From Elusimicrobiota bacterium (GTDB taxonomy: Bacteria; Elusimicrobiota; Elusimicrobia; UBA1565), in contig JACPXC010000038.1 in the NCBI GenBank assembly GCA_016196755.1, forward strand, positions 1 through 64,000: a DNA stretch of 64,000 bases, in the 5' to 3' direction. A model generated the notes under the pieces. That model made no database searches. It saw only the letters and a program-made list of their open reading frames with translations, and was not told where the DNA came from. How positions within the stretch are numbered: position 1 is the stretch's first letter; each line of letters opens with the position of its first letter. Below are positions 32,236 through 41,400 of the stretch, piece after piece. The translations under genes were made by a program, and so were the position numbers.

Positions 32236-34844
32236 CGTCCGCTCCCCCGAAGGTGCTCGTCGGCCCCGGGCTTCTTGTTGAACAGGGCGAAGGGTACCTC
32301 GATACCGTCCAGCTTGAAGTCAGCCATGAACTTCGGCGGCACGCCGCAGCCGGTGAAGAACCCTATCGATTTCCCCTCGCTGTCGACGCCGGTCTGGCAG
32401 TACCGGAACAGGTCCTGGCTCAGCACGGTGTTGCCGTCGCGGCCGGTCAGCTCGGTGACGTAGGTGATGCGGCGCTTGCCGTCGGGAAAGCGGGTCAGCT
32501 GGATGATCATGTGGACGGCCGAGCTCACCATCTCGCGCACCGCCCAGATCGGCAGCTCGGAGGAAGCCATCATGCACATGGCCTCGAGGCGGGTCAGGGC
32601 GTCGCGCGGGGTGTTGGCGTGGATCGTGGCCATCGAGCCTTCGTGGCCGGTGTTCATGGCCTGGAGCATGTCGAAGGCCTCGGAGCCGCGGCACTCGCCG
32701 ACGACGATGCGGTCGGGACGCATGCGCAGGCAGTTCTTGACGAGGTCGCGGATCGTCACCTCGCCCTTGCCTTCGACGTTCGGCGGGCGGGATTCCAGGC
32801 GGATCCAGTGCTCCTGCTGCAATCGAAGCTCGGCCGTGTCCTCGACGGTGATGATGCGCTCCCCCTCGGGGATGTAGTTCGACAACATGTTCAGGAAGGT
32901 GGTCTTGCCGGTGCCGGTACCGCCCGAGATGATGACCGACTTCTTGATGTGGATGCAGGCGGCCAGAAAGTCGAGCATCTCCTGCTCGATCGAGCCCATC
33001 TTGACGAGGATGTCCCCGGTGAACGGCTTCTTCGAGAAGCGCCGGATGGTCAGCGACGCTCCCGACACCGCCAGCGGCGGGATGATGGCGTTGACGCGCG
33101 AGCCGTCCTTGAGGCGGGCGTCGACGAGCGGCACGGACTCGTCGATGCGGCGTCCGACGGGTGCTACGATGCGCTTGATGACCTGGATGACCTGCTCGTC
33201 GTCGCGGAAGCGCAGCGAGGTCAGCACCAGCTTGCCCTTCTGCTCGATGTAGACCTTGTCCGGGGCGTTGACCATGATCTCGTTGATGCTCTGGTCGCGC
33301 ATCAGCGTCTCGAGCGGACCCAAGCCCAAGATCTCGTCGATGAGCTCCTCGACGAAGCGCGAGCGCATATCGCGCGAGAGCGGGAGGTTGGTCTCCTTGG
33401 CCAGAAGGTTGTCGATGATGACGCCGACCTTCTTGCGCGTCTCGTCGTCCTCCTTGGCGCCCTCGCCGATGCGGATGCGCTCGGTCTCCATCGCGGTGAC
33501 GACGTTCTTATGAACCTTGCCCTTGAGCTCGTCCCAGAACTCCGGGACGTCGGTGCGCTTGACGACGGTCTTGCCCTCGCTGTTGGTGGTCGTGACGATC
33601 TGCATCCCGCCGCCGCCGCCCCCGCCGCCGGTGCCGCCGTTCCAGCCGAGACCGACGCCGCCCTCGATGTTCGAGCCCGAGGCCGCCGCCGCCCAGTCCT
33701 TGGCGTGGGGCTTGGCCTCCATCACCACGCCCAAGAGCGGCCGCAGCGCCTTCACCCAGTCGGACTGGGGCTGCTCGACGACCAGGACCCGCGCGGTGTT
33801 GGCGAACTCCGGGAGCAGGTCCTCCCAGGGCATGTAAGAGAGCACGCGCTTGTTCATAGCCTGGAAGAAGCGCTCGACTTCCTTGGGTGCCAGGGCGCCC
33901 GGGAGGTTGCCCTCGTTGATGACGACCTCGAAGCGCTCCAGCGGGAAGTGCAGGGTCTTGAGCTCCTGGAACATGTTGTAGGTGGCCTCGAAGTGGGCGC
34001 GCTGGGGCAGGCAGGTCCAGAACACCACGTCGGCCAGGTCGAACGAGAATATCTGCATCGGGAAATAGGGGTCGACGTCGATGAAGAGGTCGTAGGACTG
34101 GTTGAGGCTCTCGAGGATGGGGACGATCTGGCTGGGCTGGAGCGAGGCGGCGTCGGTGCGGGAACTCCCCAGCGGCAGGACGCCCACCCCCCACTGAGAG
34201 ATCGGCACGCGGCCTTTGAGCAGCTTCGAGAGGACGTTGACGTCCTTGCCCACCGTCTGTGTGAGGCTCGATAGCGTGGGCGGCTGGAGGTTGAGCATGA
34301 ACGATAGCTCGTTGCGGCACAAAGGGTCCAAGTGCACGACGATGACGTTGCGGCTCTGCGTCCCCGCCCAGGCCAGCGCCAGGTTGAGGGCGATCGTGGT
34401 CTTGCCGACCCCCTCTTTGGGGCCCGAGAAGACGATGACCCGGCCCACGTTCTTGGGCTGGCCGGTCATGGTCGCGGGCGCGCTCGCGCGCGTAGGAGCG
34501 GGGAGGGTGGACGGCGGCGGCACCATGGTGGGCCCGGCGCCGAACGGCGGCGGCGCGAAGGCCGGAGGCGGGGCGGCGGCCGGCGGGGCGAAGGCGGGCG
34601 GAGCCCCCGGCGGGACGAAGGCGGGAGGCGAGAAGGCGGGAGGCGAGAAGGCGGGAGGGCCGGCCGGCGGAGCGAAGGCCGGCGGCGAGAATGGGGGCGC
34701 CTGGACGGGCGGCAGGGACGGCGCCGGGGTCGGTATGCCCGGCGTCGGCAGGATCATCGGCGCCGGGCGCGGCGCGGGAGCCCCCGCGGGCTTGGGCGAC
34801 AAGCCCGGCGGCATGAAGATCCCCGGCGGTTTCTGTTCAGCCAT
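32232..34844 (-). CDS. CpaE-CpaF (TadZ-TadA) fusion: ParA-like ATPase joined to the Tad secretion ATPase
   Basis: The protein has 870 residues. Residues 1-130 are a Pro/Ala-rich linker with repeated FxPPAFxPP units. A ParA/MinD-like domain follows with a deviant Walker A (GPKEGVGKTT, about residue 146) and LDPLCRNELSFM, typical of CpaE/TadZ localisation factors. From about 450 a complete type II/IV secretion ATPase is present: INEIMVNAPDKVYIEQKG, Walker A SGGTGTGKTTFLNML (about 645), Asp box VEDTAELRLQQEHW, Walker B region PDRIVVGECRG and His box MATIHANT. It would power pilus assembly at the inner membrane and position it at once. These two functions are usually encoded separately. Confidence 0.93.
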   Translation of the reverse strand: MAEQKPPGIFMPPGLSPKPAGAPAPRPAPMILPTPGIPTPAPSLPPVQAPPFSPPAFAPPAGPPAFSPPAFSPPAFVPPGAPPAFAPPAAAPPPAFAPPPFGAGPTMVPPPSTLPAPTRASAPATMTGQPKNVGRVIVFSGPKEGVGKTTIALNLALAWAGTQSRNVIVVHLDPLCRNELSFMLNLQPPTLSSLTQTVGKDVNVLSKLLKGRVPISQWGVGVLPLGSSRTDAASLQPSQIVPILESLNQSYDLFIDVDPYFPMQIFSFDLADVVFWTCLPQRAHFEATYNMFQELKTLHFPLERFEVVINEGNLPGALAPKEVERFFQAMNKRVLSYMPWEDLLPEFANTARVLVVEQPQSDWVKALRPLLGVVMEAKPHAKDWAAAASGSNIEGGVGLGWNGGTGGGGGGGGMQIVTTTNSEGKTVVKRTDVPEFWDELKGKVHKNVVTAMETERIRIGEGAKEDDETRKKVGVIIDNLLAKETNLPLSRDMRSRFVEELIDEILGLGPLETLMRDQSINEIMVNAPDKVYIEQKGKLVLTSLRFRDDEQVIQVIKRIVAPVGRRIDESVPLVDARLKDGSRVNAIIPPLAVSGASLTIRRFSKKPFTGDILVKMGSIEQEMLDFLAACIHIKKSVIISGGTGTGKTTFLNMLSNYIPEGERIITVEDTAELRLQQEHWIRLESRPPNVEGKGEVTIRDLVKNCLRMRPDRIVVGECRGSEAFDMLQAMNTGHEGSMATIHANTPRDALTRLEAMCMMASSELPIWAVREMVSSAVHMIIQLTRFPDGKRRITYVTELTGRDGNTVLSQDLFRYCQTGVDSEGKSIGFFTGCGVPPKFMADFKLDGIEVPFALFNKKPGADEHLRGSGR

Positions 34845-34854
34845 CTCGCTTAAG

Positions 34855-35640
34855 TCACTCCACGATCTCCAGCGTCACGAAAAGGAAGAGCGACTTCTGC
34901 TCCTCGAGCACGCTCGTCGTGGTGAAGAGCGCTCCGAGGATCGGGATCCGCCCGATGAAAGGGACCCTGGTCTTGGTGATGCCCTTGGAGCTCGACTTGA
35001 GGCCGCCGATGACGATCGTCTCTCCGGACTTGATCTCGACCTCGGTCTGGATCTGGCGCGTGACGATCGACGGCACGGTGGTATTGCCGACCGTCACCGG
35101 CTTGGAGAAGTCGGGATTCGAGACCTCGAGCTGCAGTTGGGCGTCGATGTGGTCCTTCTTGTTCGGGTTGATGACCGGGAGGATGTTGAGGATGACGCCG
35201 AACTTCTTGAACTCGACGCCGACGCCCTGGTTGTTGGTGACCGGATAGGGCTGGTCGCCTCCGACCACGAAGTTGGCCTGCACGGCGTTCTTGGTGATGA
35301 TCTTGGGGTTGGACAAGAGTTGGGCCTTGCCCTCGGTCTCGAGCATCTTGAGCGAGGTCTGCAGTTGGGTCAGGCGCTCGAAGTTGCCCACCTTGATGAT
35401 GCCCGGGATCGGGGTCTTCTCGGCGAAATTGATGCCGGTCGTGAACGGTCCCCAGGAGAACCCGATCTCCTTGGACACCGACCCGGCGATCTCGACGACG
35501 TCCGCGCTCACGGCCACCATGGACTCCGATTGGTCTACGCCTTCCTCTTCCGCCGCCTCCTGGGCGCCCGCGCCGACCCCTCCCAAGAGGAGGAGGGCCG
35601 CGGTCAGGGGCGCCCAGAGTCTACGCTGATGCCGATTCAT
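34855..35640 (-). CDS. Short Tad secretin (CpaC/RcpA-like)
   Basis: The protein has 261 residues with a signal peptide (cut near GAGA-QE). The whole product is the secretin beta domain (VSADVVEIAGSVSKEIGF, LLSNPKIITKNAVQANFVVG, VEIKSGETIVIGGLKSS, VPFIGRIPILGALFTT). The usual BON/N-terminal periplasmic domains are absent; typical RcpA/CpaC proteins are 400-600 residues. It should still form the outer-membrane pore but must contact the inner machinery through another protein. It lies 10 nt upstream of the CpaE-CpaF gene. Confidence 0.88.
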   Translation of the reverse strand: MNRHQRRLWAPLTAALLLLGGVGAGAQEAAEEEGVDQSESMVAVSADVVEIAGSVSKEIGFSWGPFTTGINFAEKTPIPGIIKVGNFERLTQLQTSLKMLETEGKAQLLSNPKIITKNAVQANFVVGGDQPYPVTNNQGVGVEFKKFGVILNILPVINPNKKDHIDAQLQLEVSNPDFSKPVTVGNTTVPSIVTRQIQTEVEIKSGETIVIGGLKSSSKGITKTRVPFIGRIPILGALFTTTSVLEEQKSLFLFVTLEIVE

Positions 35641-35661
35641 GGTGTCTCATCTCGTTTTCCG

Positions 35662-35682
35662 CGGCCGGGCTTGTCCCGGCCG
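35662..35682 (-). other. Intercistronic hairpin between cpaB and the secretin gene
   Basis: CGGCCGGG and CCCGGCCG form a perfect 8-bp stem with a 5-nt loop in the 48-nt gap. There is no T-run, so it is more likely an mRNA processing or stability element than a terminator. Confidence 0.4.
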
Positions 35683-35688
35683 GCGGTA

Positions 35689-36444
35689 CTAACGGAAAAG
35701 CTTCCTGAAGCTCGCCATCTCCATCGGGTGCATCTCGATGTCGCCCAAGCCCCGGAGGATGACGGTGATGTCGCCCTGCTTCATCGCCAGCGAGAGATAC
35801 TGGGCCTCGTTGGGGTTGAGCGCCACGCTCACGATGCCCTTCTCGGCGAAGGCCGCCGACTGCTTGTCGTCTTTCTCGGCCTCGCCGAACTGCTTGGCCG
35901 TCATGCCCTGGCCGAGGTTGCCGCCCACGCCGAGGACCAGGACGTTCTGCAGGATGGTCGCCGTGACCTTCTCCTTGCGGTTGTCGGCCATGAGCGCGTC
36001 GAAGGTGACGAGGATGTCGACGCGGTCGCCGGGCTTGATGAGCTTGAGCAGGTCCGCCTCGACCGGCACCACGGCACCCCGGTAGCCCGGCGGGATCTTG
36101 ACGCTCAGGCCCGAGGTGGGCGAGAGCGAGGTCAGGGAGGACTGCGTGATCTGGTTGCCCTTGGGGATGCGCACCCGGGTCACCAGGTTGGCGATCTGCT
36201 TGACGTCGGAGGGCACCTTGATCTCGACGGCGTCCTGCGACATGAACTTGCGCGGCACGGCCTTGGTCTGCACGAGGTCCTCCTTGAGGAGCGTGCGCTC
36301 CGGGAGGTCGACGCGCGAGACCAGCACGGTCGCGTTCTCATAGGACTGCGAGAGCTGTTTCTCGCGGCTGGTCAGCACCATGAGGTAGACGACGGCCGCG
36401 CCGACCGCCAGCACCAGGGGTACGAGGACGCCTTTCTTTTCCAT
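35689..36444 (-). CDS. cpaB: Tad pilus assembly protein CpaB/RcpC
   Basis: The protein has 251 residues. An N-terminal membrane segment (VLVPLVLAVGAAVVYLMVL) is followed by an SAF domain (VLVSRVDLPERTLLKEDLVQ) and the CpaB/RcpC domain (PGDRVDILVTFDAL, ILQNVLVLGVG, SVALNPNEAQYLSLAMKQGD). It is a periplasmic partner that stabilises the secretin or binds peptidoglycan in Tad systems. ATG 36444 is the natural start; tadE ends 21 nt upstream. Confidence 0.92.
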   Translation of the reverse strand: MEKKGVLVPLVLAVGAAVVYLMVLTSREKQLSQSYENATVLVSRVDLPERTLLKEDLVQTKAVPRKFMSQDAVEIKVPSDVKQIANLVTRVRIPKGNQITQSSLTSLSPTSGLSVKIPPGYRGAVVPVEADLLKLIKPGDRVDILVTFDALMADNRKEKVTATILQNVLVLGVGGNLGQGMTAKQFGEAEKDDKQSAAFAEKGIVSVALNPNEAQYLSLAMKQGDITVILRGLGDIEMHPMEMASFRKLFR

Positions 36445-36465
36445 GATGTCACCCTTGCCGTGAGT

Positions 36466-36960
36466 TCATTTGAACAAAGGACGCTCGATCGGCATCCGCA
36501 CTTCGGCCACGAGCGTCCGGTACTGCCTGTCTCTGGTGTTCGAGAGTATGAAGCCCGTCATCGGAAAGATCATGGGGATGCGGTGCACGACCGTCACCTT
36601 GACGTCGTAGTTGGGGCAGCCCTCCTGCGGGTCGGTCAGCGTGCGCTCCGGCACGGCGGAGAGCTGAGGCGACGGGTAGGGGGCCCGGGGCGGAAACATG
36701 GCGTTGACGATCTTCGACATCTTGGAGGCGTTGATGACCGGCGGCGGACAGCCCGGCGCCGCGTAGGCCGAGGCCGTCAGCGAGCCGATGCGCGCGGCCT
36801 CGTAGGCCGCGTGATGCAGCAGGATGGTGCGGAAGGCGAGGTGCCCGGTCTCCATGACCGTGAAGATCAGGAGCAGGAAGACAGGCAGCATGAGGAGCAC
36901 CTCGACCAGTACCTGGCCGCGGCTCCTCTTGCGCCCTCTCTGCGACGTCTGCCGGATCAC
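36466..36960 (-). CDS. tadE: TadE-like minor pseudopilin
   Basis: The product has 164 residues from GTG 36960 with AGGAG 7 nt upstream. A longer TTG start at 36996 would lie inside a hairpin and is rejected. The TadE signature is GQVLVEVLLMLPVFLLLIFT (residues about 15-35), a prepilin-like hydrophobic N-terminus. A predicted extracytoplasmic domain follows with two Cys (GCPPP, EGCPN). It is a likely minor component or assembly initiator of the pilus. Confidence 0.85.
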   Translation of the reverse strand: MIRQTSQRGRKRSRGQVLVEVLLMLPVFLLLIFTVMETGHLAFRTILLHHAAYEAARIGSLTASAYAAPGCPPPVINASKMSKIVNAMFPPRAPYPSPQLSAVPERTLTDPQEGCPNYDVKVTVVHRIPMIFPMTGFILSNTRDRQYRTLVAEVRMPIERPLFK

Positions 36961-36980
36961 CCATGTCTCCTGCCGCCCAT

Positions 36981-37012
36981 CCCGGGCCCGGCGCAAGCGC
37001 GCCGGGCCCGGG
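36981..37012 (-). other. Very stable hairpin downstream of the major pilin gene
   Basis: A perfect 14-bp GC stem (CCCGGGCCCGGCGC and its complement) with an AAGC loop lies between the Flp pilin stop (37026) and the tadE start (36960). No T-run follows. Such elements can protect pilin mRNA from 3' decay or reduce read-through, giving far more pilin than downstream products. Confidence 0.6.
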
Positions 37013-37025
37013 ACAGGGGCCTCTT

Positions 37026-37247
37026 CTAGCCCGAGCCCACCGTCGACGCCGCGCCCGAGATCATCCCCATGATCTGGTTGAAGATGCCGCTGATCTGGGG
37101 CTTGAACATCTTGCCGATGACGAGGATCACGCCGACGATCACCGCGAGCATCATCAGATACTCGACGGTGTTCTGTCCGCGCTCACTCCGCATGCGGCCG
37201 GCCACCTCGGCCAGCCTAGCTTTGAGCCTTTCGCGCATTGCCCTCAT
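37026..37247 (-). CDS. flp: Flp-type major pilin
   Basis: The product has 73 residues from ATG 37247 with a strong GGAGGGAG ribosome-binding site. The N-terminal leader is basic (MRAMRERLKARLAEV) and ends in the Flp processing region MRSERGQNTVEYLMMLAVIV, with the conserved Glu at mature position 5 if cut after RG. One hydrophobic helix follows, then a short polar tail (GMISGAASTVGSG). It is the probable pilus subunit. No TadV prepilin peptidase gene is in the window. Confidence 0.9.
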   Translation of the reverse strand: MRAMRERLKARLAEVAGRMRSERGQNTVEYLMMLAVIVGVILVIGKMFKPQISGIFNQIMGMISGAASTVGSG

Positions 37248-37264
37248 GTGCTCCCTCCCGTGCG

Positions 37265-37441
37265 TCAATAGTACGCCGTCAATATGGCAGAGCCAGCCGA
37301 GATGAAGTACTTGCGCAGGCTGGTTTGGAGAACCTTGTACATCCCGGTAAAAAGGAACAGGAGCATCGCCGTCATCAGCAGATACTCGACCACCGCCTGG
37401 CCGCTGAGGGCCCGGCGTACGCCTCGCCGACGGGTATTCAT
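37265..37441 (-). CDS. Second Flp/TadE-like small pilin
   Basis: The product has 58 residues from ATG 37441 (MNTRRRGVRRALSGQAVVEY). SGQAVVEYLLMTAMLLFLFTG matches the prepilin N-terminal helix, with cleavage expected before QAVVE. The tail (LRKYFISAGSAILTAYY) is short and aromatic. An alternative ATG at 37507 overlaps the upstream stop (TGATG) and would add 22 residues, making an unusually long leader. It is probably a minor pilin or tip protein. Confidence 0.75.
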   Translation of the reverse strand: MNTRRRGVRRALSGQAVVEYLLMTAMLLFLFTGMYKVLQTSLRKYFISAGSAILTAYY

Positions 37442-37506
37442 ATAAGGAAGAACTCTTGTCGGAAGTGTAAACGGATTCCCGAGCACCGTCAAGGAACCGT
37501 GGACCA

Positions 37507-38484
37507 TCAGAATTTCACCTTCATCTGGATCATGTCGGCGGTCCCCAGGGCCCCGTAGGAGACCAAGGAGTAGTCGAAGGTCATGCCGTAGCCGAAGGCC
37601 TGGGCCGTGTACATGCCGAGGCCGAAGCTGAGCTTGGGGGAGCCGATGAGCGGAAACAAGAAGCTGCGGTCCTCCTTGAGGACCTGCCCCAGGTCGTCGG
37701 CCGAGTAATAGCCTATGCGCAGGAAGATCTGTCCCACCTGCATGAGGTCCTCGGGCAGCATGAACTCGCCGCCCATCCCCAGGCGCACCGGCCCGTCCGA
37801 GGGCTTGCTGACCTCGATCGAGGTGGTCAGCAGGTCGAACATCTTGATGGCCGCTCCGCCGCGCGTGACGGAGGCGATCCGCGAGGAGCCGCCGCCGAAG
37901 TTCTGGGACGAGAAGCCGAAGGTGATGAACTGGTTGGGCTTGAGCAGGGCGCCGAAGTCGCCGGCCATGACGTTGTGGATGGTCCCGGCGTTGTCCTCGT
38001 GGGCGACCTTGACGGCGCCGCCCAGGAAGAGCTTCTCGTACCAGAACGACCGCCCCACCCCGAGGGTGCCGAAACCGTCCTGGACGCGGACGTCCTGGCC
38101 CTGCAGGGGGACGCCGCGCGAGTCGCGGATCTCGAAGCCGTCCACCGAAAGGTAGCCGAAGTTGACGCCCAGCACCGTGCGGCCCAGGGGGTGGGCATAG
38201 GCCATGTAGAACGGCGAGTCGATGTCCTGGATGTGGCGCATGTAGCCGTAGGCGATCTCGCGCTGCTGGGTGAGGGCCAGGCCGGCCGGGTTCCAATTGA
38301 GCGCGTCGGAGCCCTCGGCCAGGGCGACGTAGGCGCGGCCCAGGGCCATCGCCCGGGCGCTGCCGATGCCGACCTTCATGAAGGAGGCGCCGCCGGTGCC
38401 GGCCGCGGGGTCGATGGCGCGCGCCGGCGCCGCCGCCAGGAGGGCGAGGAGGACCGGCAGCAGGGCCAAGGCGCCGCGCCTCAT
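37507..38484 (-). CDS. PorV/PorQ-like outer-membrane beta-barrel protein
   Basis: The protein has 325 residues: signal peptide (LLPVLLALLAAAPARA), then the typical PorV-like opening GTGGASFMKVGIGSARAMAL and ALAEGSDALNWNPAGLAL. Repeated amphipathic strands follow (FLRIGYYSADDLG, LSFGLGMYTAQAFGYGMTF) with a terminal aromatic residue (KVKF). In Bacteroidetes such proteins shuttle type IX cargo. Here it precedes the pilin genes, and its start overlaps the stop of the giant FlgD-Ig gene (ATGA), suggesting the two act together at the outer membrane. Confidence 0.85.
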   Translation of the reverse strand: MRRGALALLPVLLALLAAAPARAIDPAAGTGGASFMKVGIGSARAMALGRAYVALAEGSDALNWNPAGLALTQQREIAYGYMRHIQDIDSPFYMAYAHPLGRTVLGVNFGYLSVDGFEIRDSRGVPLQGQDVRVQDGFGTLGVGRSFWYEKLFLGGAVKVAHEDNAGTIHNVMAGDFGALLKPNQFITFGFSSQNFGGGSSRIASVTRGGAAIKMFDLLTTSIEVSKPSDGPVRLGMGGEFMLPEDLMQVGQIFLRIGYYSADDLGQVLKEDRSFLFPLIGSPKLSFGLGMYTAQAFGYGMTFDYSLVSYGALGTADMIQMKVKF

Positions 38485-41400
38485 GGGATCAGCATCTTCT
38501 TGACGATCTGGAACAGCGACTTCTCGCCGCGCGTGCCCTCTTCCCGGATCAGGGCGAAATAGACGCCGTGGGCCACTTTGCGGCCGTGCTGGTTCGACTT
38601 GTCCCAGACGTAGTTGATGTAGGTGTCCGCGGCCTGCACCCCGAAGTCCTTGTCGAGCACCTGCTCGCCGGCGATGTTGTAGATCTTGAGCGTGACCCGC
38701 CCCTGCAGCGGCGAGTAGATCTTGAAGGTGGCCGTGGCGTCCCTGAGCGGGTTCGGATAGACGAAGGTGTTGGCGAAGAAGTCGGACTCCGGGGCCAGGG
38801 ACCCGCCGCGCACCACCGGCACCTCGGCGATGATCAGGTCCTCGGCCAGGGCCGACCCCGGGGCGACGTTGCCCGTGATGGTGTCGATCGAGTCGATGGA
38901 GGTCGAGCCGACGATCTTGAAGATGTAGTTGCCGTCGGGGACTATCGCCAAGGACTCGTCGGTCCCGTCCCAGATCTCGGACACCTCGGCGCGCGCCGGG
39001 CGCACGCCGGTGATGCGCTTGACGAGGCTGCGGGACTCCGGCGGCGTGGGGTTGCCGTTGGGGTCGAAGGTCGTCCCGGGCCGGTAGATCTTGATCGCCA
39101 CCTTCATCGTCTCGGAGACCTGATAGGCCAGCAGGGCGTTGCCGAACTCAGGACGCAGAGGGCTCACCGCCACGTCGTAGATGCGCAGGGGATTGACCGA
39201 GACCGTCATCTGGGCGGTCGAGCCCGACGACAGGGTGGAGGCCAGGTCCTCGGCCACGGCGCGCACGGTGTAGAAGCCCGGCTCGACGAAACTGCCCTGG
39301 TCGTTGCGGCCGTCCCAGAACTCCTTATTGAGGATGTTGGAGTCGCGGACCTGTCCCGAGATCAGGGTCTTGACCACCGAGGCCCCGACCGACTGCTTGA
39401 GTACCTGGATCGTCACCGAGGACTGCCGGGTCAGGGAGTAGCCGACCTCATAGGGAGGCAGGGAGATCGTCTGGCTCGAGTTAAACAGCGTCGGGAAGGT
39501 CGGGACGACGTTGAACTGCGGGAAGACGATCGAGCCGCGCGCGACGGTGAGGTTGCCGAAGATCTGGTCGGTGGCGAAATACTTGGGTGTTGTGGTCGAC
39601 TGCGCGGACAGCACGAAGACGTAGAGGCCGTCGGGGACGAACAGGCCGTCGATGTCGCGGCCGTCCCAGAACTCGGTGACGCGCAGGCGGCCGGGCCGCA
39701 TGCCCTTGATGGTGACCAGCGGCCGGGCGTTGGCGCCGTTGAGCGTGATCTGGGCGCAGTTGTTGGGCTCCGTGGTGCCGCAGGGCGGCCAGGTGGCCGA
39801 GGAGCCGCTGATGACCGTGCCGGGCGGATAGATGTTCCAGGCCACCAGCATGGGCTGGGAGAGCTGGTAGCTCAAGGTCAGCACGTCGGTCGCCCCGGTC
39901 AAGAGCGGCGTCGTCGTCACGTCGGCTATCCGGAACGCGTTGACGAAGAAAAGCGACGTCGTCGTCGCCACCTTGACCGGGAAGAAGGGGTCGGCCGCCG
40001 TGAGCTGGACCAGATAGGGTCCCGAGGAGACCCACAGCCCGGCGTCGTCGGTGGGGATGACCCAGCGCTCGCGGTTGAGGAAGTTGCCCGGCCGGATCTC
40101 GTTGGTGATGAGGGTCTTGACCAGGTTGCTCCCGCCGCCGTTGAAGATCTTGATCGTCACCAGCGCCTCGCGCGAGAGCGAGTAGCTGAAGGTGAAGGGG
40201 TCGAGGCCCGCCACCGGCGGCGAGGAGCCGATCACCGTCGAGGCCGGTCCGATCTGACTGATGGTCACCATGCCGCGCGCGATGGTCAAAAACCCGCTGC
40301 GCGCGATCGAGGACCAGATGCGCTTGTCGGAGGCCACGCTGTTGAACGGAAAGCCGTTCTGCGACGGCAGGGAGGCGTAGATGACGAAGACGTAGTCGCC
40401 GTCCGGCATGATGTTGCCGCTGGCGTCCCGGCCGTCCCAGAAGCTGATGACGGACTTGCGGAAGTCCTTCTGCTCCTCGATGTGGCGGATGGGGTTGGCG
40501 GTGGCTCCGAAGTCCTTCTTGGCCCCCAGTTGGCCGAGGGCCGAGAGGGGATTTACGTCGGGGATGACCGTGGCGTCGTTGACGCTGTTGAGGCCGCGCG
40601 TGAAGGCGGTGCCCGGCGGGAAGATGTCGATATAGACGTTGCCCGGCTCGGTGATGGCGTAGCTCAGCACCGCCAGGGAGGTCGATTGGTCGGTCAGCGG
40701 CTGGACCCGGATGTCGGTGATCTGCAGGGTGTCGAGGGCGATCTGGCGGGTGACGGCGGCGCTCAGGTCGGGCCCGAACTGGTCGCGGGCGAAGGACTGC
40801 AGGGTGGCGAGATAGACGCCGGGGGGGCCCAGGTCGCCGTTCTCGAAGCGGCCGTTCCAGGCGTCGCCGTTCTGCAGGGTGCCGCTGGGGATGCCTTCGC
40901 CCACCCGCGGCAGGCCGTCGACGACGGTGCGGATGGTCTGCACGCTGAGGTTCTGCTGGACCTGCGAGATGGTGAGGAACATCGTCGCGTCCTTGGCCAA
41001 GCGGTAGGTCAGGTTGTAGGGCTCGGCCGCGACGCCGGTGATGTCGCCCACGACGGTCGGGGAGGCGCGCACCACGTGGACGTCGGTCACGTCGACGATG
41101 ATCGGCTTCTCGTCGACGACGACCAGGTTGGCGTCCCGGGTGAAGCCGCCCGGATAGGCGCGGGTCTGGGTGATGTTGATGTTGCCGCTGGCCCCGGTCT
41201 GGTTGGTCGCCACCGTGGCGCGAAAGCCATACTGGCCGTTGGACTTGCCGAACTCGCCCTGGATGTTGATCGAACCGTCCCACATCACGCAGAACGGCGG
41301 CAAGAGGACCCCGTTGGTGTTGGAGCCGCCGGGGATCTGCCCGGGGTTGTCGACGAAGAAGGTGCGCAGGGGCGGGGTGGAGCCCGCGTCGAGCGGGTTG

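Noticed and set aside
34560-34700. Short tandem repeats in the 5' part of the cpaE-cpaF gene as a CRISPR-like array
   Set aside because: The repeats encode FxPPAFxPP units in frame and have no unique spacers of constant length.
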